From contig CAXSBR010000004.1 in the NCBI GenBank assembly GCA_964236495.1, forward strand, positions 1-64,000: a stretch of DNA of 64,000 bases. The letters are read 5' to 3'. Below the pieces are notes generated by a model that had not been told where the DNA came from, made no database searches, and saw only the letters and a program-made list of their open reading frames with translations. Of the stretch, positions 37,836 to 46,237 are shown one piece after another. This DNA is from CAXSBR01 sp964236495. GTDB lineage: Bacteria > Actinomycetota > Actinomycetes > Mycobacteriales > Jatrophihabitantaceae. The translations under genes and the position numbers were made by a program. How positions within the stretch are numbered: the first letter of the stretch is position 1; every line of letters begins with the position of its first letter.

Positions 37836-39104
37836 ATGTCCGAACTGGACCTGAGTGCGCCTAGCCTGGCTGCGCCTACTGCTGCGCCGGCCACAGCCGC
37901 GTCGGCGGCCGTCAGCACCTCGTTGGTGCTCACGCCACCGGCCGCGGTGCCGGTGATCGAGCAGGAGCAGGCCGCCGGCGCCATTCCGCTGGACTCGGCG
38001 AAACAGGTCGAGCTGCACAGCCGGGCCGCGGCCTTCGCAGCCGAGCTGGCTGCGCTGGACGTCCGTTCGCCGGCGTTCACGGAGAAGGTCAATGCCATCT
38101 CCTCGATGGGCGACGCCGACATCCGCGCGTCGGCCAATGTGTCCAGCCGCATGCTGGATCGACCCGCGGCCGCGGTGCGCTCCGGTCGTGGCCGTGGCGG
38201 TGACGACGCCCAGACCCGGGTTGCCGGAACGCTGAGCGAGCTGCGCCAGACCGTCACCGAGCTCGATCCCAACCGGGCCGATCTGGCCGGCGTGAAGAAA
38301 GTGCTCAAGTTCTTGCCCGGCGGGGACAAGGTCCAGCGGTACTTTGCCAAGTACGAATCCGCCCAGACTCAGCTGAACGCCATCATCAAGTCGCTGGACA
38401 GCGGTCAGGACGAGCTGCGCAAGGACAACGCCAGCATCGAGACCGAGAGAACCAACATGTGGACGACGATGGGCAAGCTCAGCGAGTACAACGAGCTGGC
38501 CACTGCCCTGGACATAGCCATCGAGGACAAGATCGCGCAGCTGGAGGCCGCCGGCAGAACTGAGGACGCCACCAGTTTGCGCGCCGACGCGCTGTTCCCC
38601 ATCCGGCAGCGCCGCCAGGACATCGCCACCCAGATGGCGGTTGCGGTGCAGGGATACATGGCCCTGGACCTGGTGCGTAAGAACAATATCGAGCTCATCA
38701 AGGGTGTCGACCGGGCTCAGACGACGACGATCTCGGCGCTGCGCACCGCCGTTATCGTCGCGCAGGCGCTGTCGCGGCAGAAGCTCGTGCTGGATCAGAT
38801 ATCGGCGCTGAACACCACGACGTCCAATCTGATCGAGTCGACGTCGCAGCAGCTGCGGGTGCAGGGCACGGCGATCAACGAGCAGGCTGCCAGCGCGACG
38901 ATCGACGTGGCGAAGCTGCAGGCCGCCTTCGACAACGTCTTCGCCACCATGGACGCCATCGATACCTACCGGGCTCAGGCCGCGGACAACATGGCCTCGA
39001 CCGTCACCGCACTGGAGGGCCAGATCGAACGAGCCAGGCCTTACCTGGAGCGCACCCGGCGCGGTGAGGGTGCCGGCGGCAACCAAGCTGCTTTGGGTCG
39101 CTAG
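37836..39104 (+). CDS. telA: TelA-family toxic-anion resistance protein
   Basis: A 422-residue helical protein of the TelA/KlaA family, linked in many bacteria to tellurite and antibiotic stress tolerance. Helices and coiled-coil segments cover most of residues 50-410 (FLPGGDKVQRYFAKYESAQ, TTISALRTAVIVAQALSRQK). The N-terminal 45 residues are Ala- and Pro-rich and begin SELDLSAPSLAAP, a motif repeated in a later operon gene. The start is ATG 37836, with TGAGGAG at 37822-37828. Its activity is unknown. Confidence 0.93.
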   Translation: MSELDLSAPSLAAPTAAPATAASAAVSTSLVLTPPAAVPVIEQEQAAGAIPLDSAKQVELHSRAAAFAAELAALDVRSPAFTEKVNAISSMGDADIRASANVSSRMLDRPAAAVRSGRGRGGDDAQTRVAGTLSELRQTVTELDPNRADLAGVKKVLKFLPGGDKVQRYFAKYESAQTQLNAIIKSLDSGQDELRKDNASIETERTNMWTTMGKLSEYNELATALDIAIEDKIAQLEAAGRTEDATSLRADALFPIRQRRQDIATQMAVAVQGYMALDLVRKNNIELIKGVDRAQTTTISALRTAVIVAQALSRQKLVLDQISALNTTTSNLIESTSQQLRVQGTAINEQAASATIDVAKLQAAFDNVFATMDAIDTYRAQAADNMASTVTALEGQIERARPYLERTRRGEGAGGNQAALGR

Positions 39105-39190
39105 CGTCGCAAGTGGAACGCCACTCGTGGCAACCGAACAACCAGCAGACCGACACACATAGTGGACCGAACAGACAAGGGCATGCGGCA

Positions 39191-39706
39191 GTGACGTGGC
39201 TTCGTCGATTGCGCGAGGACGACCGCATCTCGGCGACGCCAGAGGTCACCTCCACCCTCACCACGACAGACGACGATGTCGCGGACAGCCCCCAGGCACT
39301 GCGATGGAACCTGTGGCAACTCGACCGCTTCATCAACTCTGCCGCCGGACAGCTGCCCACCGCGGCTGTGGTGACGGCTCGCCAGATCACCGACGTGCTG
39401 CGCGAGGTTGTGGAGACGTCCTCGGTGCGCGCACTGGACATCTACGCCGTCGTCTCGATCCAGGGCATCGTGGGCGACTACCTGCCCACCACGCTGCGCA
39501 CCTACCTCGCGCTGGATCCGCAGGTGCGCACGGCTGCCCGGCCATCCGGGCGCCGGCCTATCGAGTCTCTGGCCGAGCAGCTCGACGCGCTCCTCGGCGC
39601 GTCGACGTCGATTCTTTCCGGAGCGCGGGATCAGGACGCCGACGCCCTGCTCACCCAAGGCACGTTCCTGCGCACGAGGTTCTCCGGCTCGGATCTGGAC
39701 CTTTAG
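39191..39706 (+). CDS. TelA-linked protein of unknown function
   Basis: A 171-residue soluble protein lying 86 bases downstream of telA. It is mainly helical (LRWNLWQLDRFINSAAGQL, then ITDVLREVVETSSVRALDIYAV). It has the conserved-looking GDYLPTTLRTYLAL, followed by a helix (SLAEQLDALLGASTSIL). It ends in SGSDLDL. I do not recognise a family with confidence. In other phyla, TelA is often next to an XpaC-like protein, and this may be the equivalent partner. GTG 39191 is preferred; an ATG at 39113 would add 26 polar residues. Confidence 0.7.
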   Translation: MTWLRRLREDDRISATPEVTSTLTTTDDDVADSPQALRWNLWQLDRFINSAAGQLPTAAVVTARQITDVLREVVETSSVRALDIYAVVSIQGIVGDYLPTTLRTYLALDPQVRTAARPSGRRPIESLAEQLDALLGASTSILSGARDQDADALLTQGTFLRTRFSGSDLDL

Positions 39707-39735
39707 ATGCTGGACCGATCGATGGGCCGTACACC

Positions 39736-40299
39736 ATGGCCACGATGAAGCGCGGTGCCAACGTCTCGTTGACGCGCGAGGTGCCGGGCCTGCGCCAGGT
39801 GGCGCTCGGAGTTCAGTACGACGCCGGGTCCGAGCATGCGCTCGTCGACAGCCTTGTGCTCGCGGCGATTCTGTGCGATGCGCGGGGTCATGCAGTGTCC
39901 GACCAGCACTTCGTGTTCTTCAACCAGCTCAGCTCACCGGAGCTGTCGGTCACCGATCTCGATGCCGCGGTCGGGGAGGACCGCGATCAGATCCAGATCG
40001 ATCTGTCCGCGGTGCCCGCCGACATCGACCGGATCGCGGTGGTGCTGTACGCCAACGAGGGTCCCGCGCGACGGCGGACGCTGGGACAGCTGCGGCGCTG
40101 CCTGGTCCGGGTAGTCAACGCCGAGAGCAATACCGAGCTCGTCCGCTCGGAGGATTTCACCAGCGCACTGACCAGCGAGACAGCCCTGGCGATGGGGGAG
40201 ATCTACCGCTATCACCAGGAGTGGAAGTTCAAGGTGATCGGCCAGGGTTACGCCACCGGGCTGGCTGGCATCGCCGCCGACTACGGCCTGACGCTGTGA
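39736..40299 (+). CDS. Degenerate TerD-family protein 3
   Basis: A 187-residue TerD paralog that keeps the fold motifs MKRGANVSLTREVPGL, HFVFFNQLSSPE and WKFKVIGQGYATGLAGIAADYG. The two calcium loops are altered: the first reads HALVDSLVLAAI instead of a DLDAS block, and the second reads TDLDAAVGEDRDQIQIDL, without NLTGxGxGDDE. It may bind calcium weakly or act as a partner subunit for the first two TerD proteins. ATG 39736 is used; ATG 39745 is also possible, and the ribosome binding site is weak. It follows the TelA-linked gene by 29 bases. Confidence 0.88.
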   Translation: MATMKRGANVSLTREVPGLRQVALGVQYDAGSEHALVDSLVLAAILCDARGHAVSDQHFVFFNQLSSPELSVTDLDAAVGEDRDQIQIDLSAVPADIDRIAVVLYANEGPARRRTLGQLRRCLVRVVNAESNTELVRSEDFTSALTSETALAMGEIYRYHQEWKFKVIGQGYATGLAGIAADYGLTL

Positions 40300-40363
40300 T
40301 CGTCGGGGTTGTGATTGCAGACGCTGTGATCGTCGAGCAGTGGATCGTCGCCAGGAGTTGGCG

Positions 40364-41551
40364 GTGATTCCCGATCCGCGGACGGCACCGCCTCGACCGG
40401 ATTTGACGTTCCTGCGGCATGTGCACCGTCGGACACCCGAAATACCAGCCATGCGGCGCTCGACAGGCGTGGCTGGAGTGGCCGGCGGGCCGCTGCAGGC
40501 GTTCCTGCGCGCGAATGGTTCGATGCGGCCCGGACGGCGCGCACCTGGGCAACCGGTTTCGGTAACTCCGGCCACGGTGTCTGCGGCGGCCGTGCCCACG
40601 TCGACGGGCTCATCGCTCGACCTCAGTGCACCGGCGCCACACTCGGGCGCTTCGCTGGATCTCAGCGCGCCAGCGGTGCGAGCAGCACCGTCACGCGCTG
40701 CAGCAGGGCCGGCGGTCAGTAGCTCGCTGGACCTGTCCTCGGGCCCCGACGCGCCGGCACCTGACCCACCGGCTTCCTCATCTCTACCGGCTACCTCACT
40801 CGACCTGAACGCACCGGCACCGCTACCGTCGTCGGCTCTTAACACGCCGGCGCGGGCAACCTCATTGGATCTGTCGTCGTCATTGGATCTGTCGTCGGCG
40901 CCGGTGGCGTCGCAGGTGGCTACAGCGATCCCCGCGCAGGCCTCGGCGGCGGCTTCGGCATCCAGATTGCCTGCCCATGTCGTCCGTCGGGCACCGGGCC
41001 GGATGCGCTTGATTCTCAGTCCACGCACGCCCGCGGTAACGCTGAACCGCATCCAGAGCGCGGTCGGCACCCTGAACTTCGAAGCCGCGGTTCCGGCTGG
41101 GGAGACGTCGGTGCGCCTGGGTTGTCTGTTCGAGCTGCGGTCCGGGATGTCGTCGACGGTCTCGCGCGCCGGCGGTAGCCGAGAGGGACCCCGGCACTCG
41201 GCGCGGCCGGTGGTGGTGGGCCATCGCGAACAGTTCGAGGAGATCAGCGTCGATCTGCGCCAGAGCCGCGAGCTCACCCGCCTGCTGCTGTACCTGCACA
41301 CCGCGGACCACCAGCCGCGGGTGTTTCCCGGGACGTTCACCGCGCGGACCTACGGCGGCGCTACGGTGGAGATCCCCCTGGAACTCACCAGCGCGGCACC
41401 GGCGCTGGCACTGATGTCGCTGTACAACGTGGACGGGCAGCTCGTTCTGCGCGCGGAAATGGAACCGATCAACGGCGCCGTTCGTGATATTGCCAAGGCC
41501 TACGGCTATGAGCGGATCACCTGGATCGACGCCGACACCCCCACCGACTAG
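40364..41551 (+). CDS. Long linker protein with C-terminal TerD-like domain
   Basis: A 395-residue protein in two parts. Residues 1-205 are Ala, Pro and Ser-rich and carry six SLDL[S/N] motifs, at about residues 84, 97, 121, 145, 167 and 173. Residues 210-390 resemble the C-terminal TerD-type domain of TerA/TerZ-like proteins. It begins VVRRAPGRMRLILSP, with VRLGCLFELRSG, then EEISVDLRQSRELTRLLLYLHT. Few of the acidic calcium residues are kept. It starts at GTG 40364 after AGGAG, 65 bases after TerD3. A scaffold role in the Ter complex is possible but not shown. Confidence 0.75.
   Translation: MIPDPRTAPPRPDLTFLRHVHRRTPEIPAMRRSTGVAGVAGGPLQAFLRANGSMRPGRRAPGQPVSVTPATVSAAAVPTSTGSSLDLSAPAPHSGASLDLSAPAVRAAPSRAAAGPAVSSSLDLSSGPDAPAPDPPASSSLPATSLDLNAPAPLPSSALNTPARATSLDLSSSLDLSSAPVASQVATAIPAQASAAASASRLPAHVVRRAPGRMRLILSPRTPAVTLNRIQSAVGTLNFEAAVPAGETSVRLGCLFELRSGMSSTVSRAGGSREGPRHSARPVVVGHREQFEEISVDLRQSRELTRLLLYLHTADHQPRVFPGTFTARTYGGATVEIPLELTSAAPALALMSLYNVDGQLVLRAEMEPINGAVRDIAKAYGYERITWIDADTPTD
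40610..40909 (+). repeat. SLDLSAP-encoding repeats
   Basis: Irregular repeats inside the linker gene encode SLDLSAP, SLDLNAP and SLDLSS units separated by 13-24 residues of Ala/Pro/Ser-rich sequence, with the last two only six residues apart. Confidence 0.8.
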
Positions 41552-41625
41552 GCGCCCCACCGACTGGGCACGCCACCGACTGGGCACCCCGACCACCCGC
41601 GGTCCCTGCAGAAAGCGAGACCGGC

Positions 41626-42783
41626 GTGCGGCACTTCGCGTTTCTGCCTCCCGACGAACAGGCGCGGTTGTTCCTCCAGCCGCCGCAGGAGTTCACCTGC
41701 GAGGACTCCCTGGACGTGCTGGCGATGGCCCTCGGTGCCAGTCTCTACAGTCCGGCCACCCGGCCCAAGCTGTCCGCGGAGTTGGTCCGCTCCGCTGCCC
41801 GCGGTGTCATGAGCGTCGTGCTGTGCCTGGAGGACTCGGTGCCCGACGCGCAGCTGAGCGCCGCCGAGCAAAACCTGCTGAGCCAGCTGCGGATGTACGC
41901 CGATGCCGAGCACGAGCCGCTGATGGTCTTCGTTCGAGTTCGGTCGGCCGAGCAGATCCCGATGATCGTCGCCGGCTTGGGCGATGCACACCCGGTGCTC
42001 ACCGGCTTCGTCGTGCCGAAGTTCAGCGAGTGCAACGGCGCGGCATATCTGGATGCTGTCGCTGCCGCCTCGGAGCGGATCGGGCGCACCCTGCTGGCGA
42101 TGCCGGTGCTGGAATCGGCACAGATCGCGTTCGCCGAGTCGAGGCTGGCCACGCTGCTGGAAACGCGTGCGCTCCTCGGCAAGTACCCGGACACCGTGCT
42201 GGCGGTGCGCCTCGGTGCCACTGACTTATCGGCGCCGTTCGGCCTGCGCCGTTCCCGCGACATGACCGTGTACGACGTGCGCCTGCTCGCCGACGTCATC
42301 AGCGACGTCGTCAACGTCTTTACCCGTGCCGACGCCGGGTACACGGTGACCGGCCCGGTGTGGGAGTACTTCTCGGGCGCCGAGCGGATGTTCAAGCCGC
42401 AACTGCGCGAGACGCCGTTTCGCGAGCACGACGAGCGGCGGCTGCGTAAGAGACTGATCAAGCGCGACCTCGACGGGCTGATCCGCGAGATCGCGCTGGA
42501 CCGCGCCAACGGGTTGACGGGCAAGACTGTCATCCATCCTTCGCATGTCGCGGCGGTGCATGCGCTGTCGGTGGCGACGCACGAGGAATATGCCGATGCC
42601 CTGGACATCGCCGGGACCCAGGGCGGGGGAGGCGTGCAGGCCTCGACCTACCAGAACAAGATGAACGAGTCCAAGCCGCACTCTGCCTGGGCGCAGCGAA
42701 TCCTGCTGCGGGCCCGGGTGTTCGGGGTGGCTGCTGCCGATGTCTCCTTCGTCGATCTGCTGGGCGCAAGCTTGCCGTCGTGA
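41626..42783 (+). CDS. CitE-like HpcH/HpaI aldolase of the Ter biosynthetic module
   Basis: A 385-residue TIM-barrel protein of the HpcH/HpaI aldolase and citrate lyase beta-subunit family. Motifs are SVVLCLEDSVPD, VFVRVRSAEQIP, MPVLESAQIAFAE and GKTVIHPSHVAAVHAL. In Ter-dependent stress operons, CitE-like enzymes are proposed to make or break a C-C bond in a small nucleoside-like metabolite. It starts at GTG 41626, and its stop overlaps the next start by GTGA. Its substrate is not known. Confidence 0.88.
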   Translation: MRHFAFLPPDEQARLFLQPPQEFTCEDSLDVLAMALGASLYSPATRPKLSAELVRSAARGVMSVVLCLEDSVPDAQLSAAEQNLLSQLRMYADAEHEPLMVFVRVRSAEQIPMIVAGLGDAHPVLTGFVVPKFSECNGAAYLDAVAAASERIGRTLLAMPVLESAQIAFAESRLATLLETRALLGKYPDTVLAVRLGATDLSAPFGLRRSRDMTVYDVRLLADVISDVVNVFTRADAGYTVTGPVWEYFSGAERMFKPQLRETPFREHDERRLRKRLIKRDLDGLIREIALDRANGLTGKTVIHPSHVAAVHALSVATHEEYADALDIAGTQGGGGVQASTYQNKMNESKPHSAWAQRILLRARVFGVAAADVSFVDLLGASLPS

Positions 42784-45404
42784 CGGCTTTCTGGAACGGC
42801 AGCTGGGTCGCGCACAAGCTTGGGATTGCGCTCACCGACGCTGTGTTTGCGCCTACTGGGTCTGCGTCTGCCAGGCAGGTGGGGCCACCTGCGCCCACGC
42901 TGCCGCTGACGGCTCTGGTGGGGCTTGCGCTGCGGCGCAACCCTCGTCGCGCGCACCTGCTGGTATCGGCCGTGCTGGGCAAGCATGTGCCCACCGATCC
43001 GCGCATCGTCTACGGTGCCGGACGGTTGCTGGGCGAGCTGGTCGCCGCTCAACTCAGCGGCAATCGGGCTGCCGGCGCGGACGACGGCATCGCGCGGACC
43101 GTTGGGATGCCGCTGCTCAGGGCGGCGCTGGACGGCGACGCGCAGGCGGCCAGCGAGCTGGTGTCGCGGGCGCCGGGCGGCCTGGCGCCGGACGCAATCG
43201 TGCTCGGCTTCGCCGAGACCGCCACCGCGCTGGGGCACTGCGTGGCGGTGTCACTGGACTGCCGGTACGTGCACTCCACCCGCCGCGCGAACACCGGCGT
43301 CGAGGCGGTGGCCGTCTTCGCCGAGGAACACAGCCACGCCGTCGATCACCTGGTGTTGGCAGAAGACGAGCAGTTCCTGGCCGGCGACGGGCCGCTCGTG
43401 CTGGTCGACGACGAGCTGTCCACCGGCCGGACCGTGCGCAACACGCTTCGAGCGGTGCATGCGCAGTGGCCGCGGCCGCACTACGCGGTGGCTGCCCTGG
43501 TCGATCTGCGCACCGACGGGGATCAGCGGGCGATGCTCGCGCTGGCCGCGGAACTGGCCGTGCGGATCGACGTGGTCGCGCTGGCCACCGGCTCCATCGA
43601 GCTGCCCGTCGATGCTGCCCGGTCCGCGGCAAACCTCGTCGAGTCGCTGTCGGCAATGACGTCGGTCGAGCCCGCCTGCGCTACGGCCGCGGCGACGGTT
43701 GAGTGGCTGTCGCCGTCGTGGCCCGACGCAGTTCCCGCCGGTGCCCGCTTCGGCGTGACGGCAGAGCAGACCGAGCTGCTGCACGGTGCCGCCGCTCAGG
43801 TTGCCCGTGACCTCGCTGACGTTGTCGGACCAGGTTCAGTCCTCGTGCTGGGCACTGAGGAGCTGATGTACGCACCGCTGCGGATTGCCACCGCGCTGGC
43901 CGATCTGCGGCCGGACCTGACGGTGCGGTTCTCGACGACGACGCGCTCGCCGGCGCTCGCCGTAGACGACGGTGGGTACGCGCTGCGCACGGCGCTGACG
44001 TTCGCCGACCCTGAGAGCGGATCGGGCACCCGGTTCGCTTACAACGTCGTCGGCGGCGCGTGGACCACCATCGTCGTTGTGGTCGATCAGGCAATGAACA
44101 CGCCAGCATTGACCGCCGGCGACGGCCTGGTCGCCGCGCTGGCCGGACGCGCCGCCCGGGTGATCGTGGTGACCCTGCCCGACGGCCCGGCCGGCGCACC
44201 ACAGAGCGCGACGGTTGCCGGTGCAGGATACGGATCGGCCAGTAGGTCACTACCGGATCCGTTGCGCGGTCCGGACTTCGGGAGCTATCCGACCGCGGAC
44301 GTGGGCTGGCTGCTCACCGACCTGTCCGCTCTCCAACTCGAGGCGCCGACCGAGGAGCGCGAAGCCGCCATCCAGGCCGGTGCGGCGCACTACGCGGAAA
44401 CACTGCCCATCGAGTATCAGCCGAGTGCGGAGTATCAGCAGCTGTTCTGGTCGGCCCTCACGGAGTCAGCGCATCGCATCGCCGTCGCGGTCGGGATCGT
44501 GACCGAGATGGTGCTGGCCGAGCGGGGCGAGCAAACGGTGCTGGCGTCGTTGGCGCGCGCGGGAACCCCGGTCGGAGTGTTGATACGCCGCTGGGCCGCG
44601 TTCTCGCACGGCCTGGACCTGCCGCACTACGCGTTGAGCATCGTGCGCGGGCGCGGCATCGACCCGGTTGCGCTGCATTACCTCGCCCTGCACCATGACC
44701 CTGCGTCGGTCGCGTTCGTCGACGGCTGGACCGGCAAGGGCGCGATCGTGCGCGAGCTGAGCGTCGCGATCGATCGGTTCAACGCCGCCTGGTCCGGCGG
44801 AGCGTTTTCGGCTGAGGTTGCGGTGCTCGCCGATCCGGGCAGCTGCGTGTCGCTGTTCGGGACCCGCGACGACTTCCTGATTCCGTCGGCATGCCTGAAC
44901 TCCACCGTGTCCGGGCTGGTGTCACGCACCGTGCTCAACGACGCCCTGATCGGGCCCGACCAGTTCCACGGCGCGAAGTTCTACGCCGAGCTGGCCGAGT
45001 CCGATGTGTCGGTCGCCTTCGTCGACCACATCGTCGCGCAGTTCGAGTCGGCGCGCGCCCAGGTGCAACTGCAGTGGAAGTCGCATTACGACGCCGACCG
45101 ACGCCCGACCTGGTCGGGGTGGGCCGCTGTCGAGGCGATCAGTGCGCGATACGGCATCGACGATGTGAATCTCGTCAAGCCCGGCGTGGGGGAAACAATC
45201 AGGGTGCTGCTGCGCCGGGTGCCGTGGCGGATCCTGGTGCGCCCGGACGCCAGAGCTGAGCTCGCCCACGTCGAACTGTTGGCGGTGCAGCGCGGCGTCG
45301 AGATCGAAGAAGTGCCTGAGCTGCCGTACAGCTGTGTCGGACTGATCCATCCGCGCTTCACTCCGGGTGCGACCGGCGCGGACGGGCGGCGGATGAGCCG
45401 GTGA
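42780..45404 (+). CDS. Phosphoribosyltransferase-TRSP-StiP-PELOTA fusion protein
   Basis: An 874-residue protein that joins parts usually encoded separately. Residues 75-290 are a phosphoribosyltransferase domain with the PRPP loop VLVDDELSTGRT at 207-218. Residues about 325-490 are a TRSP domain, named for its TRSP motif at 388-391. Residues about 500-760 match the StiP family (predicted cysteine protease), with GSYPTADVGWLL and DFLIPSACLNSTVSGLVSRT; Cys705 may be the nucleophile. Residues 777-860 match the PELOTA RNA-binding domain. The start overlaps the aldolase stop and its own stop overlaps the HAD gene (both GTGA). The fusion suggests the enzymes act as one unit, perhaps on RNA or ribosomes; this is inferred. 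Confidence 0.87.
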   Translation: MTAFWNGSWVAHKLGIALTDAVFAPTGSASARQVGPPAPTLPLTALVGLALRRNPRRAHLLVSAVLGKHVPTDPRIVYGAGRLLGELVAAQLSGNRAAGADDGIARTVGMPLLRAALDGDAQAASELVSRAPGGLAPDAIVLGFAETATALGHCVAVSLDCRYVHSTRRANTGVEAVAVFAEEHSHAVDHLVLAEDEQFLAGDGPLVLVDDELSTGRTVRNTLRAVHAQWPRPHYAVAALVDLRTDGDQRAMLALAAELAVRIDVVALATGSIELPVDAARSAANLVESLSAMTSVEPACATAAATVEWLSPSWPDAVPAGARFGVTAEQTELLHGAAAQVARDLADVVGPGSVLVLGTEELMYAPLRIATALADLRPDLTVRFSTTTRSPALAVDDGGYALRTALTFADPESGSGTRFAYNVVGGAWTTIVVVVDQAMNTPALTAGDGLVAALAGRAARVIVVTLPDGPAGAPQSATVAGAGYGSASRSLPDPLRGPDFGSYPTADVGWLLTDLSALQLEAPTEEREAAIQAGAAHYAETLPIEYQPSAEYQQLFWSALTESAHRIAVAVGIVTEMVLAERGEQTVLASLARAGTPVGVLIRRWAAFSHGLDLPHYALSIVRGRGIDPVALHYLALHHDPASVAFVDGWTGKGAIVRELSVAIDRFNAAWSGGAFSAEVAVLADPGSCVSLFGTRDDFLIPSACLNSTVSGLVSRTVLNDALIGPDQFHGAKFYAELAESDVSVAFVDHIVAQFESARAQVQLQWKSHYDADRRPTWSGWAAVEAISARYGIDDVNLVKPGVGETIRVLLRRVPWRILVRPDARAELAHVELLAVQRGVEIEEVPELPYSCVGLIHPRFTPGATGADGRRMSR

Positions 45405-46204
45405 CGGTTCTGGTGGCAGCCGATCTGGATCGCACCCTGATCTACTCCGCGCGCGCAGTCGGTGAAGTGGATGCAGCGGACCTGGTCTGCGTCGAGTTCT
45501 ACGACGGTCGGCCCGCCTCCTTCCTCACTCAGCAGGCCGCGCGCGATCTACGGATGCTGGGGGAGTCTGTCGGAGTCGTCCCGGTGACGACGCGCACCGT
45601 TGCTCAGCTGGAACGGGTGCGGCTACCCGGGCGCCCTGCCGGCTTTGCCGTTGCCGCGAACGGCGGAGTCCTACTCGTCGACGGTGTGCGCGACACTCCG
45701 TGGACCATCTGCGTCGCCACGAGTCTGCGAGCGTCGGCTCCACTCGCGCACGTGCACGCACATCTGGCGCTGGTATGCAGCCCTGAGTGGACGCGTGCGC
45801 TGCGGATTGCCGAGGATCTGTTCTGCTACGCCGTCGTCGATCGCGCCGCGCTGCCCGATTCGTTGCTCGACGAGGTCACCGTCTGGGCGGCCGCGCGCGG
45901 ATGGCGCACCTCGCTGCAGGGCCGCAAGCTGTACTGCGTGCCGGCCGCGCTGACGAAGTCGGCCGCGGTGTCCGAGATCGCCCGCCGCACCGGTGCCGAC
46001 CGGGTGATCGCGGCCGGTGACTCCCTGCTCGACATCGACCTGCTCGAGCGCGCCGATCGCGGCATCCACCCCGCGCACGGCGAGATCTTCGACAGCGGCT
46101 GGAGTGCTCCGCACGTGCAGCAGACAGCCTCGTCGGGCGCGCGGGCGGGGGAGGAGATCGCCGTCTGGCTCAGGGAGTACGCCGATCCGGGCGCCAGCGC
46201 ATAG
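45401..46204 (+). CDS. HAD-family phosphatase of the Ter module
   Basis: A 267-residue HAD-superfamily hydrolase with a cap domain. The four HAD motifs are VAADLDRTLIYS (nucleophile Asp), VTTRTVAQ, the lysine in LTKSAAVSEIARR, and AAGDSLLDIDLLE. Such enzymes remove phosphate from small molecules, and in Ter operons one is proposed to process the phosphorylated product of the PRTase. The start at GTG 45401 overlaps the fusion gene by GTGA, so the aldolase, the fusion and the HAD gene are tightly coupled. The substrate is unknown. Confidence 0.87.
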   Translation: MTVLVAADLDRTLIYSARAVGEVDAADLVCVEFYDGRPASFLTQQAARDLRMLGESVGVVPVTTRTVAQLERVRLPGRPAGFAVAANGGVLLVDGVRDTPWTICVATSLRASAPLAHVHAHLALVCSPEWTRALRIAEDLFCYAVVDRAALPDSLLDEVTVWAAARGWRTSLQGRKLYCVPAALTKSAAVSEIARRTGADRVIAAGDSLLDIDLLERADRGIHPAHGEIFDSGWSAPHVQQTASSGARAGEEIAVWLREYADPGASA

Positions 46205-46237
46205 CCTGGCGCGACGTCGGCGACGAGAGGTGCAACG

